64,000 nt of DNA from a bacterium (GCA_003245715.1 QKCJ01000049.1:124001-188000); one strand, 5' to 3'. Numbered from the stretch's first letter, positions 19,051 to 28,541 are shown. The notes: generated from the letters alone by a model not told the origin. A program made the numbers and translations.

Positions 19051-19776
19051 ATGAAAAAGCATCTGTATTGCCTGATGGGTTTCCTGGTGGTTATGCCTTG
19101 CGCAATCTCGGCTGAGGAGAATAACGCGGTTGATAATATAATAAAAATATTTTCCAGTGGCGGGGTGCTTATGTGGCTGATGCTGTTAGCGTCTGTTGTC
19201 GGGATGACTTTTGCGCTTGAGCGTTATTTTGCGTTGAGGAAAAGTCAGCATATTCCAAGGGAATTGAAGAGCCATGTTCTCTGGTTGCTGGAGAATGAGG
19301 ATATGCTTGCGGTTTTTGATTATCTTAAAAACAGGAACTCGACATTCTCGCGGGTGTTGCGGGTGATACTTGCAAGAGTAAATTTCAGCCGTGAGGAGAT
19401 TGATAAGGCGGTTGATGATGAACTGGCGAGAGCTTTGTGGGATGAGCGGAAAAATACACGGATAGTCGGAATCGTAGCGACGGTTGCGCCACTGATGGGT
19501 TTGCTTGGTACGGTTGTGGGTATGATTGATGCCTTCAAGCAAGCGGCAGAAAGCGGAATGGATAACCCTGCTAATTTTGCCGGTGGTATCTATCAGGCGC
19601 TTTATACAACAGCTTTTGGACTGGCGATCGCGATACCGTTTCTAATTATTTATCACTTTCTGCGTTCAAGGGTAGAGCAGGTTATGCGTCAGGTTGAGGA
19701 TGAGGCAATCGGTTTTGTCGAGCAACTGCAGGAATGCCGTGATGTTGAAGCGCCTTCAGAGTATGAAGCTGCGTAA
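19051..19776 (+). CDS. exbB: MotA/TolQ/ExbB-type proton channel protein
   Basis: The 241-residue inner-membrane protein has an extra N-terminal hydrophobic segment, possibly a cleaved signal. Then come the family's three membrane helices: residues about 32-52, then VGIVATVAPLMGLLGTVVGM, then LYTTAFGLAIAIPFLIIYH. With ExbD it forms a proton-powered motor that drives a TonB- or TolA-type partner. It lies between the TPR gene and exbD with gaps of 15 and 12 bases. ExbB rather than TolQ is suggested by length and the extra N-terminal segment, but the distinction is weak. Confidence 0.9.
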   Translation: MKKHLYCLMGFLVVMPCAISAEENNAVDNIIKIFSSGGVLMWLMLLASVVGMTFALERYFALRKSQHIPRELKSHVLWLLENEDMLAVFDYLKNRNSTFSRVLRVILARVNFSREEIDKAVDDELARALWDERKNTRIVGIVATVAPLMGLLGTVVGMIDAFKQAAESGMDNPANFAGGIYQALYTTAFGLAIAIPFLIIYHFLRSRVEQVMRQVEDEAIGFVEQLQECRDVEAPSEYEAA

Positions 19777-19788
19777 GGGGGGATTATT

Positions 19789-20202
19789 ATGCGTACACTG
19801 GCAGAAGAAAAAGAAAGCTTCGAAGTTCCGTTGACCCCTCTCATTGATGTGGTTTTTTTGTTGTTGATATTTTTTCTGGTTGCAACCACGTTTACTAACC
19901 ACGAGATGGATCATGAGGTGGAACTGCCTGAAGCAATGGCTGGTGCAAAGTCGGTTTATCAGCGCGAGAATCTTGTAGTCAATGTCCGCAAAAATGGTTT
20001 TCTGGTGATTTTGGGGCGCGTTGTGTCGGAGGGTGAATTGCCGGCAATCCTCAGTCAGTGGCAGAAGGAGAATCCGGGAAAAAAAGTATTGTTGCGTGGC
20101 GATGGTAAGGTTGAATACAATCGGGTAATGAAAGTCATGGGGATTTGCCGGAGCTGTGGGGTAAAAAAGATTGACCTTCCGGTCAGCGATAAACAATTAT
20201 AA
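19789..20202 (+). CDS. exbD: ExbD/TolR-type motor protein
   Basis: The 137-residue protein has one N-terminal membrane helix with the essential acidic residue Asp20 (LTPLIDVVFLLLIFF), equivalent to Asp25 of E. coli ExbD. A periplasmic domain of the ExbD/TolR fold follows (LRGDGKVEYNRVMKVMGICR). It pairs with the ExbB encoded directly upstream. Proton flow through this Asp should energise the partner protein, which is most simply the next gene's product. Confidence 0.9.
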   Translation: MRTLAEEKESFEVPLTPLIDVVFLLLIFFLVATTFTNHEMDHEVELPEAMAGAKSVYQRENLVVNVRKNGFLVILGRVVSEGELPAILSQWQKENPGKKVLLRGDGKVEYNRVMKVMGICRSCGVKKIDLPVSDKQL

Positions 20203-20214
20203 CAGGTGGGAAAA

Positions 20215-23200
20215 ATGATGCGGCTAGCATTGCGTAATATTTTAATTGTAATTGCATTGTTCTGCGTTTGCAGTGTGAATGTCTATGCTGGCAAGCAGGG
20301 ACTGGCGATGCGTTTACTCAATGTCGATGCCGGTGCGCCAATGTCACCCGGTAATATTAAAGCCGTTATACAGCTGCCTGTTGAGTTGCAGGCAAGGAAG
20401 ATTACTGCGGACAATTTCCGTTTTTATGTCTATCCTAAAAAACTTGAGCCGGTAAAGGGCGCGCAGGAACGTTACCGGGCTGGCGGGGTTATTTTCTGGC
20501 AGAGGGGAAGTCTGCTGTTTGCGGATATCAGAAATTTACCCTATCAGGATAGTGCGGGTGAATGTTCGGTGCTGTGCGCATTTATGACTGGAGATAAAGT
20601 TGCAACTTCGGCTTTGGCGGCGGGAAGTGTTGTTTATGAGTCGCCGGATATTGATGTTGCGCTGATTATTGACTGCAGCCAGAGTATGGCAAAAAATGAC
20701 CCGCATAAAAAAAGGCTTGCGGCTGCGAGTGCGTTTATCAAAGTTGCTGCAAGAGATGGAAAAATCAATTCTGTCGGACTGATAAAATTCAATGATACCG
20801 CCAAGCTTATAGCGCCGATGCTTGATATAAAGAATATGGCTAATCAGGAGATGTTGCTTGAAAAACTCAAGACTATCGGTGCTGACGGGCAAACGAATAT
20901 TGGCTTGGCATTTGAAGAGGCGGTAGAACTTTTCAAGTCTTCACACAGACGCCGCCGGGCAGTGATTTTTCTTACTGATGGTCGTAATGAGTCAGTTGCG
21001 TATGCCGATCAGCACTTGCAGTTGGCTGTGGAGGAAACGGCGGTATACTGTATCGGTTTGTCAAAAGAAGCAGACATGTCAATGCTTGAGCGGATCTCAA
21101 ATGAAACGGGAGGTCGTGCTTACAGTGCCGCAAATTATAATGAACTGATGTCTTTGTATCAGCGAATCGCGGCAGAAATCGGCAAACGAAAGGTTGTTTT
21201 GTCAAAGACCATTGCTGATGAGCAGACGGTTATAACCTTTCCGGTTGATGAAACGGTGAAAAATCTTAATCTCGCTGCCGATGCCGGACCGTCAGATTTA
21301 ACTCTGGAGTTGATTTCCCCTCAAGGCCCAGTCAGTACAAAGTCCTACAATACAGCAGATTTTCAGGAACTTAAAATTGACCATCCGGTGGTCGGGGTGT
21401 GGACGGTTAAAATCAGCAAGAAAAAGAATGTCATCGCTTCAAATGTAGCAATCAGTGCTGAGACGACTTTGTTTGTTGATACTTTTCCGCCGCTAAAAAG
21501 CGGCGAGAATATTTTATTGGCTGCGACGCTTGCTGATCGTAAACGTATAGTTGCCGGAAATGTTGCGGTATTGGATGGTTTGGGGGACAAGCCTGTTGTG
21601 CTGTATGATGATGGAATGCATCATGATGGTGAAAAAGGTGACGGGCTGTATGTTGCCGTGTTATCCGAAAATTTTGCTGACAGAAGGCGCGTTGTTCTTA
21701 GTGCAAAAGAATTATCGGGGGCTAGTTTTTTACGCCAGACTGACGCGGGGTATCTGGCTTTTGATAAAGCGGTTTATGTCGAGTCTTCTACGTATGTTCC
21801 TGATGCTGTAGACCTTGGTTCTCTTTTCCCCGGGCAGATGTGTACCAGAGAATTTAAAATAAAACATCAGGGACGGGATAAGACGTTCACACTTGCGTGT
21901 GATAAGCTTAAAACAGTTTCAGGTGGTTTGTTAAAGGGAAGTTGTGAGATTGCGGCTGAGGTTAAGATCGTTGATGGCAATAATGATTTGAAAATTAAAT
22001 GCGGTTTGGATGGTGATGCTGTGCCGGGAAAATACTCCGGTATTGTGCAGGCTCGTTCTGGCGATAAAAAATATGAGTTTCCTGTTTTGTTGCAAGTCAT
22101 GTCATATGGGTTGAAGGTAAAAGATAGCAAATATGATCTTGGCATGGTTGTGCCGGGGGATGCTCTTGATATTGAGATTCCGGTTTATTTTGAGTCTGAT
22201 AAACCGTTGAAGGCTGAGGTGAAATCAGACGCCCAGTGGTTGAATGCTATCACTGACAGTGGTGCGCTGGAACCTGGTTTGGAGCAGATTTTATCGGTTA
22301 AGGCTACTGTTGATTCCGGTGTTGTTCCGGGATTAAAAAAGACCTCGTTATTTATCTCGTTAGGGGCTGAAAAGAAACGTATAGAGCTTAGTTTTGAAAT
22401 TCCGCAGCGGGGAAACGTTGAACAGTCACTTGTTAATGTTCATGAATTTAAGCTGCCCAAACTTGGACGCGCGATGGTTGCTGGCGGGTACGTTCATGAA
22501 ATGGCGGTAACACCAAAGGTTGTTGCGGTTGCCATTGCTCCTGTACGGTCTGGGCAAAAGAGTAATGATAAATTAACAGGCACAATCAGTCATGTCAAAC
22601 CGCCTGTAAATGGTAATGCGTTTTTCAGTCCGGCAGTAATTATGGCTATGGCTGTTTTGATTGCCATTACATTGCTTGTTATCAGGAGCATGCTCAATAA
22701 CAGGCTTACGCGTTTTACGCTATTATCGTTGGCTATTCATATTCCTCTGGTGGCGTTTGTCGCCGGATATCTGATGCTTGTTAATAAGCCGGCTGATCGC
22801 AAAGTGAAAAATGACGTGATATCTGTTGAAATAGCACATGAAAAAAGCTCAAAGCAAGTTGAATCCGGTGATGATACTGATAGCGGTATTCTGGTAAAGA
22901 GTATAGGCGTTGTCGAAAATTCAGAATCAAGATTTTTAAGTAAAGGTAATTCAAAAAGGATTGTTCAGGAAGCACAGAAACAGTATTCGCTTAAAAACGA
23001 TGAAGACTCAATTGAGTTGAATAATCAAAAAGAGAGCATTCTTGCTGACGGGGTGACCAGACAGATTTCCGAGAAGATAGTTGCTGTTAAGAGAGTTCCA
23101 GGCGCGCCGGAACTGGCGGTTGGACGACGGGAGCTGTTAAGCAAGCCTGAAGTTGCGGATGAAAATATGAGCAATAATTCTGAAGAGATAATTGTTCGGG

Positions 23201-25227
23201 AAAATTCTCAAATGGATAATGTAGGGCGGTTGAATGTCTCTGCAATAAAAGTGAATAACGCTCAGAAGAGTTTGACTACAGTACGCGTGAATAGTTTCAT
23301 ACTGCCTACCACTGAATTGAGTGAAAAATCAGGCATGGTAAATGAGCAGAAAAAAGTTGAGCGCGAAGTTAATCACAAGTTGTCGTTAAATCAGGTTACG
23401 GTTCCCCATAATGAAGAAGTTGTGTCCGCGGTAAGCGGAAGTTCCGCCTCAAAAGTTCTTGAGACGGTTGATAATATGAATAATGAGCAGAAATTTAACA
23501 ATGATAAAATTGATATAAAATATAAACTTGCACGAAAGATTAAAGCTGTTGTTACTGCAGGTAATCAGCTTGCTGCTGTTGAGACAGAAGCGCTTTCTCT
23601 TGTTGCTGAGGATAAAAGTGGTTCTGCTGACAGTGTTACCAGGGAATTTGCAAATAAACAAATCGAGAAACGGAAGGTTCCGGGAAGGAGTGTTGCTATT
23701 GAAAAGCCTGAGGTTATTCCTGCTGTAAAAGCTCAGGTTGCCGGCGGTAAGGATGTTTCTGCTGAGATAATTGATGCGGGTGAACCGGCGTTAGCTCCAA
23801 ACAGAAGCGTGATGGCGAAAAATGACGGCTCCATTCTGAACGGAAAGTTATTATATTCACGTGAGATTGTTACTGGGTTTCCGGAAAAAGGAAAGCCGGT
23901 TTTGCTTCCTGTTGCCAGATCAATAGCGATTACAGAGAAAAATATTGCCGCTCCATCCGTTACGGCTGATATCAATGTTGAAAAAGTTTCCGGCAATTCT
24001 CGACTTGCGGTAACGAGTTCGTCAGTAAATTCCGAGAATGAAGACCGGTTTGGTGAGGGTGGTTTTACCTTGCTTGCAATGTCCGCTCCTGAAGGCGGAA
24101 CATCTCGATTGGAACGCGCGTCAATTTCGTTTTCAGACAGTAAGCCGGTTGTTCGTTCAGAGCGTAAAGACAGGAAGGGTTTGGCGAAGTCTGCTGAGGG
24201 GAGTGAAAATATCAAAGATGTATTTACGGCAAACGCCAGTAAGATTGATATAAGGCTTGGTTTGTTTGGTGAGTTTGATTGTCTTCTTCCTGAATATATT
24301 GCTAATGATGTGAAGTTGCAGGCTGTTAAGGTTGGCGTAAACAAGAATGATTTTTCAAATGTGCAGGTTCTGATTGTTGCCGGGATTTCAGATTTCAATG
24401 AAAATGAAAAAGCCCTTTTGGATGCTTATCTTAAAAATGGCGGCAAGATCTGGTTTTACGGAAAATCAATTCCTGATTACCTCAGAAATGAATGTGAAGC
24501 CAATAGTCGTGATAGCGGCTCACTTATAAAGAAAAACATTTACGATCTTAGTTCATTAGCCTTGCAGACGGAAGGTTTGGCCCGAAACGGACTGAGTGTT
24601 GTTTCTACTTCGCGGGTTAGTGACAAACACTTGAGCCAGTTATCGATAAATGTTCTTAATGCTTTTTTTGATAATAAATTTTCGTTAATTGAGACGGCAG
24701 AAAACAAACTTAACAAGACACTCTGGCAGGATTTTGATTCACTCGCTGCAGGGCGTCATGGCTGGCGGGTTGAGTCTTGGAGCAGTCCGGCGGCCATTGG
24801 TCTGGCACCTGATGGCAAAGGCGGTAATTCATTGGTCGCTTCTGTTCTTAATAATACCTCCGGCAAGGTCGGTGTTAGCTATGACATACCGGAATATAAT
24901 AATCGCAGGATTGATTTGGGTGGTTACACTAAGGCTTGTGTGGATATCTTTAATACTTCAGAGAATCCGGTTAAGGCTTCGCTTCTGCTGACTGCCTACA
25001 CGCCTGAAAGAGGTTGGGACGAATTTGAAACAAAGCCGGTATTGCTTAAAAATGGCTGGAACCGCAATACGGTTTTTGAGTTGTCGGGGCTCTTGTCGAG
25101 GCTTGAGGGCAGGAAGAGTTATTCCTCAAAATTACATGGGGCAGAGCAGTGTGCACGGGTAACAGTTCTGCTGAGGACATCTGGCAAGGTAAAGGTTCTG
25201 GTTGATAATATTTGCTGGGTAAAGTGA
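20215..25227 (+). CDS. Giant VWA protein with TonB/TolA-like energising helix
   Basis: A 1670-residue protein, numbered from the ATG at 20215 (AGGTGGG four bases upstream). Visible order: signal peptide (1-27); von Willebrand A domain with an intact MIDAS (Asp153-x-Ser-x-Ser157, Thr227, Asp255); beta domains, one with a DDGMHHDGEKGDG calcium-like loop; membrane helix 1 (807-826); a short basic cytoplasmic turn; membrane helix 2 (about 836-857). Helix 2 carries Ser838-x3-His842 (LLSLAIH), the spacing of the TonB/TolA motif that engages ExbB-ExbD. Then a low-complexity linker of about 480 residues, a region around 1348-1415 resembling GATase/ThuA-type Rossmann folds, and a C-terminal jelly-roll-like domain (about 1515-1670). 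It follows exbD directly. Inference: an ExbBD-powered protein with VWA and periplasm-spanning parts. No TonB C-terminal domain is seen. Confidence 0.8.
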   Translation: MMRLALRNILIVIALFCVCSVNVYAGKQGLAMRLLNVDAGAPMSPGNIKAVIQLPVELQARKITADNFRFYVYPKKLEPVKGAQERYRAGGVIFWQRGSLLFADIRNLPYQDSAGECSVLCAFMTGDKVATSALAAGSVVYESPDIDVALIIDCSQSMAKNDPHKKRLAAASAFIKVAARDGKINSVGLIKFNDTAKLIAPMLDIKNMANQEMLLEKLKTIGADGQTNIGLAFEEAVELFKSSHRRRRAVIFLTDGRNESVAYADQHLQLAVEETAVYCIGLSKEADMSMLERISNETGGRAYSAANYNELMSLYQRIAAEIGKRKVVLSKTIADEQTVITFPVDETVKNLNLAADAGPSDLTLELISPQGPVSTKSYNTADFQELKIDHPVVGVWTVKISKKKNVIASNVAISAETTLFVDTFPPLKSGENILLAATLADRKRIVAGNVAVLDGLGDKPVVLYDDGMHHDGEKGDGLYVAVLSENFADRRRVVLSAKELSGASFLRQTDAGYLAFDKAVYVESSTYVPDAVDLGSLFPGQMCTREFKIKHQGRDKTFTLACDKLKTVSGGLLKGSCEIAAEVKIVDGNNDLKIKCGLDGDAVPGKYSGIVQARSGDKKYEFPVLLQVMSYGLKVKDSKYDLGMVVPGDALDIEIPVYFESDKPLKAEVKSDAQWLNAITDSGALEPGLEQILSVKATVDSGVVPGLKKTSLFISLGAEKKRIELSFEIPQRGNVEQSLVNVHEFKLPKLGRAMVAGGYVHEMAVTPKVVAVAIAPVRSGQKSNDKLTGTISHVKPPVNGNAFFSPAVIMAMAVLIAITLLVIRSMLNNRLTRFTLLSLAIHIPLVAFVAGYLMLVNKPADRKVKNDVISVEIAHEKSSKQVESGDDTDSGILVKSIGVVENSESRFLSKGNSKRIVQEAQKQYSLKNDEDSIELNNQKESILADGVTRQISEKIVAVKRVPGAPELAVGRRELLSKPEVADENMSNNSEEIIVRENSQMDNVGRLNVSAIKVNNAQKSLTTVRVNSFILPTTELSEKSGMVNEQKKVEREVNHKLSLNQVTVPHNEEVVSAVSGSSASKVLETVDNMNNEQKFNNDKIDIKYKLARKIKAVVTAGNQLAAVETEALSLVAEDKSGSADSVTREFANKQIEKRKVPGRSVAIEKPEVIPAVKAQVAGGKDVSAEIIDAGEPALAPNRSVMAKNDGSILNGKLLYSREIVTGFPEKGKPVLLPVARSIAITEKNIAAPSVTADINVEKVSGNSRLAVTSSSVNSENEDRFGEGGFTLLAMSAPEGGTSRLERASISFSDSKPVVRSERKDRKGLAKSAEGSENIKDVFTANASKIDIRLGLFGEFDCLLPEYIANDVKLQAVKVGVNKNDFSNVQVLIVAGISDFNENEKALLDAYLKNGGKIWFYGKSIPDYLRNECEANSRDSGSLIKKNIYDLSSLALQTEGLARNGLSVVSTSRVSDKHLSQLSINVLNAFFDNKFSLIETAENKLNKTLWQDFDSLAAGRHGWRVESWSSPAAIGLAPDGKGGNSLVASVLNNTSGKVGVSYDIPEYNNRRIDLGGYTKACVDIFNTSENPVKASLLLTAYTPERGWDEFETKPVLLKNGWNRNTVFELSGLLSRLEGRKSYSSKLHGAEQCARVTVLLRTSGKVKVLVDNICWVK

Positions 25228-25228
25228 T

Positions 25229-26221
25229 TTAATTCTTGCTGTTATTGGCTGACATTTCTACGGCTGTTATGATTGCCTGAATAAGCGAATCCTCTTTGCC
25301 AAATCCTTTTCCCGCAATGTCAAAAGCTGTTCCGTGGTCGACTGAGGTGCGGATAATCGGCAGGCCAAGAGTGATATTTACCCCGCTGTCAAAGGCTAGC
25401 GTTTTAAGCGGCCCCAGACCCTGATCGTGGTACATAGCAAGTATAGCGTCAAAGTCTCCCTGCAACATACGGTGAAAAGAGGTGTCTGCCGGCAGTGGCC
25501 CGGTTACAGCGTTTTTCGCGCGCTGCAGGTCCTTGACCGCCGGTTGAATAATCTCGACTTCTTCGCGGCCTATTGTGCCTTCCTCGCCGGCATGAGGGTT
25601 GAGGCCAAGTATCGCCAGTCGCGGCGTTTTAATTCCGAAACGATTTTTCAGATCTTTGAGTATGATTTTTGCGGTGTGTCTGATGCGCTCTCTTGTTATC
25701 AGCTTGCTTACCTTGACCAGCGGTTCATGAATTGTTGCCAGTGCCACGCGCAAGCCTCCACCGGCAAGCATCATCACTTCGTCATCACTGCCGGTAAGTT
25801 CGGCGAGCAGTTCGGTATGACCCGGCCAGTTGCCGCCTGCGGCTTTCCAGGCAGCCTTGCAGATAGGGCAGGTGACGATTGCATCAGCTTTTTTCGCGAT
25901 ACAAAGTTCGGTGGCCAGTTTGACATACTCAAGGCTCTGCCTGCCGCTTTCTTTAGTCCATTTTCCCGGTGCGGTCAGGATACCATTCCATTTTAATGGT
26001 TCGTAAAGCGTGATGCCTTTGGAAAATTCGGGTGTATCAACCTGTTTGTAGCTGAATTTTTTGCCGGAATTAGCGATTGCTTTATCAAGATAATAAGCAT
26101 TGCCGATAATCAGGAAACTGGCCAGACGCCTGACTGATAATTTATTCAACGCTTTTACTATAATTTCTGGGCCGACTCCGAGCGGGTCGCCCATGGTGAT
26201 AATCATTTTATTCTCAGGCAT
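25229..26221 (-). CDS. pdxA: 4-hydroxythreonine-4-phosphate dehydrogenase
   Basis: PdxA oxidises 4-phosphohydroxy-L-threonine in pyridoxal phosphate synthesis. The 330-residue protein has ITMGDPLGVGPEI at the start, the metal-binding His in PGHTELLA, then LNPHAGEEG, YHDQGLGPLK and RTSVDHGTAFDIAGKG, all typical. Its start overlaps the end of the upstream glycosylase gene by eight bases, so the two are co-transcribed. It ends close to the convergent VWA gene with no clear terminator between them. Confidence 0.95.
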   Translation of the reverse strand: MPENKMIITMGDPLGVGPEIIVKALNKLSVRRLASFLIIGNAYYLDKAIANSGKKFSYKQVDTPEFSKGITLYEPLKWNGILTAPGKWTKESGRQSLEYVKLATELCIAKKADAIVTCPICKAAWKAAGGNWPGHTELLAELTGSDDEVMMLAGGGLRVALATIHEPLVKVSKLITRERIRHTAKIILKDLKNRFGIKTPRLAILGLNPHAGEEGTIGREEVEIIQPAVKDLQRAKNAVTGPLPADTSFHRMLQGDFDAILAMYHDQGLGPLKTLAFDSGVNITLGLPIIRTSVDHGTAFDIAGKGFGKEDSLIQAIITAVEMSANNSKN

Positions 26222-27206
26222 TATCCAGTCTCCGCATAACCTGCTGAATGTGCATCCAGGTCATTTTGTCATAATCATTTCCCCTGCCCAGATGCCGTCT
26301 CTGTCGCAGCAGATATGACGTGTTGAGAATCGGCATGACCGGAATGTCTTTATATTCCTGCCAGACACCGATCATCTGGTTTACGGTCAGGTTCTGCCCC
26401 GTCAGAAAGTTCGCCGCGTTTAGCCCGACGGTTATTATGATTTTGGGCTTTACGATATTAATCTGCTCATCAAGATACTGCAGGCAGGTGTTTACCTCCT
26501 GCTCTTCTGGCTTGCGGTTACCCTGTGGGCGGCATTTGACAATGGTCGTCATATAAACGTCTGCGCGTTTGATCTTCATGCCTTTCTGTATAATGTCAGT
26601 AAGCATTTCCCCGTCTGCGCCGATAAAGGGTCTGCCCTGCAGATCCTCCTCGCGACCCGGAGCCTGTCCGATGAACATCAGGTCCGCATCAAGATTGCCT
26701 TCCCCGAAGACTACCTGCGAGCGGAAGTGTGAAAGGTTGCACTCCTCGCAACCGAGGGCTTTCTGGCAGAGCGGTTTAATCGCTTCGAGTTTCTGCTCTG
26801 AGCCGAGATGCTGGGGCTCGGATTGTTCTATTTCCGATTTTGATTTTGCGGTCTGGGTACTTTGTGGCCGCATAGCATTTTGGGGCGCTGCCGGAGCCAT
26901 GGCAAAGGAGTCGGGCAGTTTGGGCGTATCAGTTTGGCCTGAAGACCTTAGCTGTCCCGCTTCCGGGGCGGTCTGTTCTTTTGACGGAGCTGCCGCAGGC
27001 AGGCTGCTGACAATCGGTGCCGCCGATGCAATTGGTGCAATCGGTTCATGCGGCTGAGGTTTTGGGTGCGGGCGTTTTGCCGGGGGCGTCAGGCCGATTA
27101 TTTCAGGCGCGACACTCAGGTGTGTTACACCCAGTGATTCATCCAGCGCGAGGCGCGCTTCAAGAATTGTCGCCATTCTGGCAAGCATCTCTTCCTGCTG
27201 ACTCAT
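26214..27206 (-). CDS. Family 4 uracil-DNA glycosylase with long N-terminal extension
   Basis: Family 4 glycosylases remove uracil from DNA and bind a 4Fe-4S cluster. The catalytic part (residues about 145-330) has the cluster cysteines in LGCEECNLSH and in VKCRPQGNR with NTCLQYL. It also has VFGEGNLDADLMFIGQAPGREED, QGRPFIGADGEML and a late LNTSYLLRQ, where the His of the common HPS motif seems to be Asn. The first 140 residues are a Pro/Ala/Gln-rich, probably disordered extension. At 330 residues it is longer than the usual 200-250. Confidence 0.85.
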   Translation of the reverse strand: MSQQEEMLARMATILEARLALDESLGVTHLSVAPEIIGLTPPAKRPHPKPQPHEPIAPIASAAPIVSSLPAAAPSKEQTAPEAGQLRSSGQTDTPKLPDSFAMAPAAPQNAMRPQSTQTAKSKSEIEQSEPQHLGSEQKLEAIKPLCQKALGCEECNLSHFRSQVVFGEGNLDADLMFIGQAPGREEDLQGRPFIGADGEMLTDIIQKGMKIKRADVYMTTIVKCRPQGNRKPEEQEVNTCLQYLDEQINIVKPKIIITVGLNAANFLTGQNLTVNQMIGVWQEYKDIPVMPILNTSYLLRQRRHLGRGNDYDKMTWMHIQQVMRRLDNA

Positions 27207-27285
27207 AAATCCTCCAATTGACAGATATCTATTATATTCGCAAAAAAATAATAATAAACCCTGTAATCATGAAAAAAACTTGCCA

Positions 27286-27312
27286 TTGACGCCCGACTAA
27301 ATATGATATTAT
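27286..27312 (+). promoter_or_regulatory. Candidate promoter for the rpiB-cbiA operon
   Basis: TTGACG (27286-27291) and TATTAT (27307-27312) are near-consensus -35 and -10 boxes, separated by a short 15-base spacer. They lie about 105 bases before rpiB in the gap divergent from the glycosylase gene. An alternative -10 is TATAGC with an 18-base spacer. Confidence 0.4.
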
Positions 27313-27417
27313 AGCATGATGTCGTGGAATTTATCCTGTAGTCGAGTTTTTGAAGGTTAAATGGGCAAATAAATATATTTCCTTTACAAATAATGTTTTA
27401 TACGAAAGGTTACTCTA

Positions 27418-27861
27418 ATGGCTGAAGTTATTGCGATCGGTTCGGACCACGCTGCTTTTCCGGTAAAAGAGAAGCTCAAGGATATTCTGGCTTCAAAGGG
27501 GTATAAAGTTAAGGATTTTGGTGTGACTTCGCCTGACAGCTGCGATTACCCTGATATAGCCCGTCCTCTTGCTCAGGCAGTGGCTGAAGGCAAGTATGAA
27601 CGTGGAATCCTTCTCTGTGGCACTGGTCTTGGCATGAGCTACGCCGCCAACCGTTACGAGAATGTCCGTGCGGCGCTATGCTGGAGCAAGGAAGTTGCCA
27701 AGATGGCGCGCGAGCATAATAACAGCAATGTGCTGGTCCTTTCCGGCCGCCATGCAACTATTGATCCGCTTGAAGATATCATGCTAACCTGGCTTGTTAC
27801 TGAATTCCCGAATGAAGAACGTCACGCGCGCCGTATCCGCAAGATTGAGGGTGAGGTCTGA
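27418..27861 (+). CDS. rpiB: Ribose-5-phosphate isomerase B
   Basis: RpiB interconverts ribose 5-phosphate and ribulose 5-phosphate in the pentose phosphate pathway. The 147-residue protein shows GSDHAAFPVKEKL, PDSCDYPD, the active-site Cys loop LLCGTGLGMSYAANR, NVLVLSGRHA and a C-terminal RHARRIRKIE. Length and motifs are standard for RpiB/LacAB proteins. Its stop overlaps the start of cmk (TGATGG), so it is the first gene of the operon running to cbiA. Confidence 0.95.
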   Translation: MAEVIAIGSDHAAFPVKEKLKDILASKGYKVKDFGVTSPDSCDYPDIARPLAQAVAEGKYERGILLCGTGLGMSYAANRYENVRAALCWSKEVAKMAREHNNSNVLVLSGRHATIDPLEDIMLTWLVTEFPNEERHARRIRKIEGEV

Positions 27862-28541
27862 TGGAACGTTTTTCTGCGGTTGCTATTGATGGTCCGGCGG
27901 GATCTGGTAAGAGCACCATCGCGCGAACGGTAGCTCAGGAGTTGGGTTTTTTATATATTGATACCGGTGCGATGTACCGTTCGGTTGCGCTCAAGGCAAA
28001 GCTTAAGGGCGTTGATCTTGAGGATGAAGCGGCGATGGCTGAGGTTGCGGCTGGTGTTTCAATTTGCTTTGATGCGACTGGCACGAGAGTGCTTCTTGAT
28101 GGTGCGGATGTTTCCGAACAGATCCGCACTCCCGAAATTACCGCAATCACCAAGTATGCGGCGCGGGTTGTTGCCGTGCGCGAGCGGATGGTTGAGCTGC
28201 AGCGGGCTATGGCGGCAAACCGTCCGGTTGTTATGGAGGGGCGTGATATCACGACTGTTGTCCTTAAGGAAGCTAAGTGGCGTTTTTTTGTTACGGCTTC
28301 TGCCGAGGAGCGTGCCAATCGTCGCTTTAAAGAATTTAAGGAACGCGGGCATGATGTTGATTATGACCAGTTGCTGTCTGAAATTATCGCGCGCGATGAA
28401 TCTGATAATGAGGTCGGCCCGATGAAAGACGCTCTGGAAATCGCCCATAATGGCGGCGGTATAGTGCTTGTTGACACGACCCTGATGAGTCCTGCACAGG
28501 TTGTGGATGCTATTGTAGATAATGTAAGGGCTAATCCCTGA
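27861..28541 (+). CDS. cmk: Cytidylate kinase
   Basis: Cmk phosphorylates CMP and dCMP. The 226-residue protein has the P-loop GPAGSGKSTIA, the DTGAMYRSVALKA substrate loop, EGRDITTVV and the basic lid FVTASAEERANRRFKE. It overlaps rpiB upstream, and its TGA overlaps the mreC start (TGATGA), showing tight coupling. Confidence 0.95.
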   Translation: MERFSAVAIDGPAGSGKSTIARTVAQELGFLYIDTGAMYRSVALKAKLKGVDLEDEAAMAEVAAGVSICFDATGTRVLLDGADVSEQIRTPEITAITKYAARVVAVRERMVELQRAMAANRPVVMEGRDITTVVLKEAKWRFFVTASAEERANRRFKEFKERGHDVDYDQLLSEIIARDESDNEVGPMKDALEIAHNGGGIVLVDTTLMSPAQVVDAIVDNVRANP

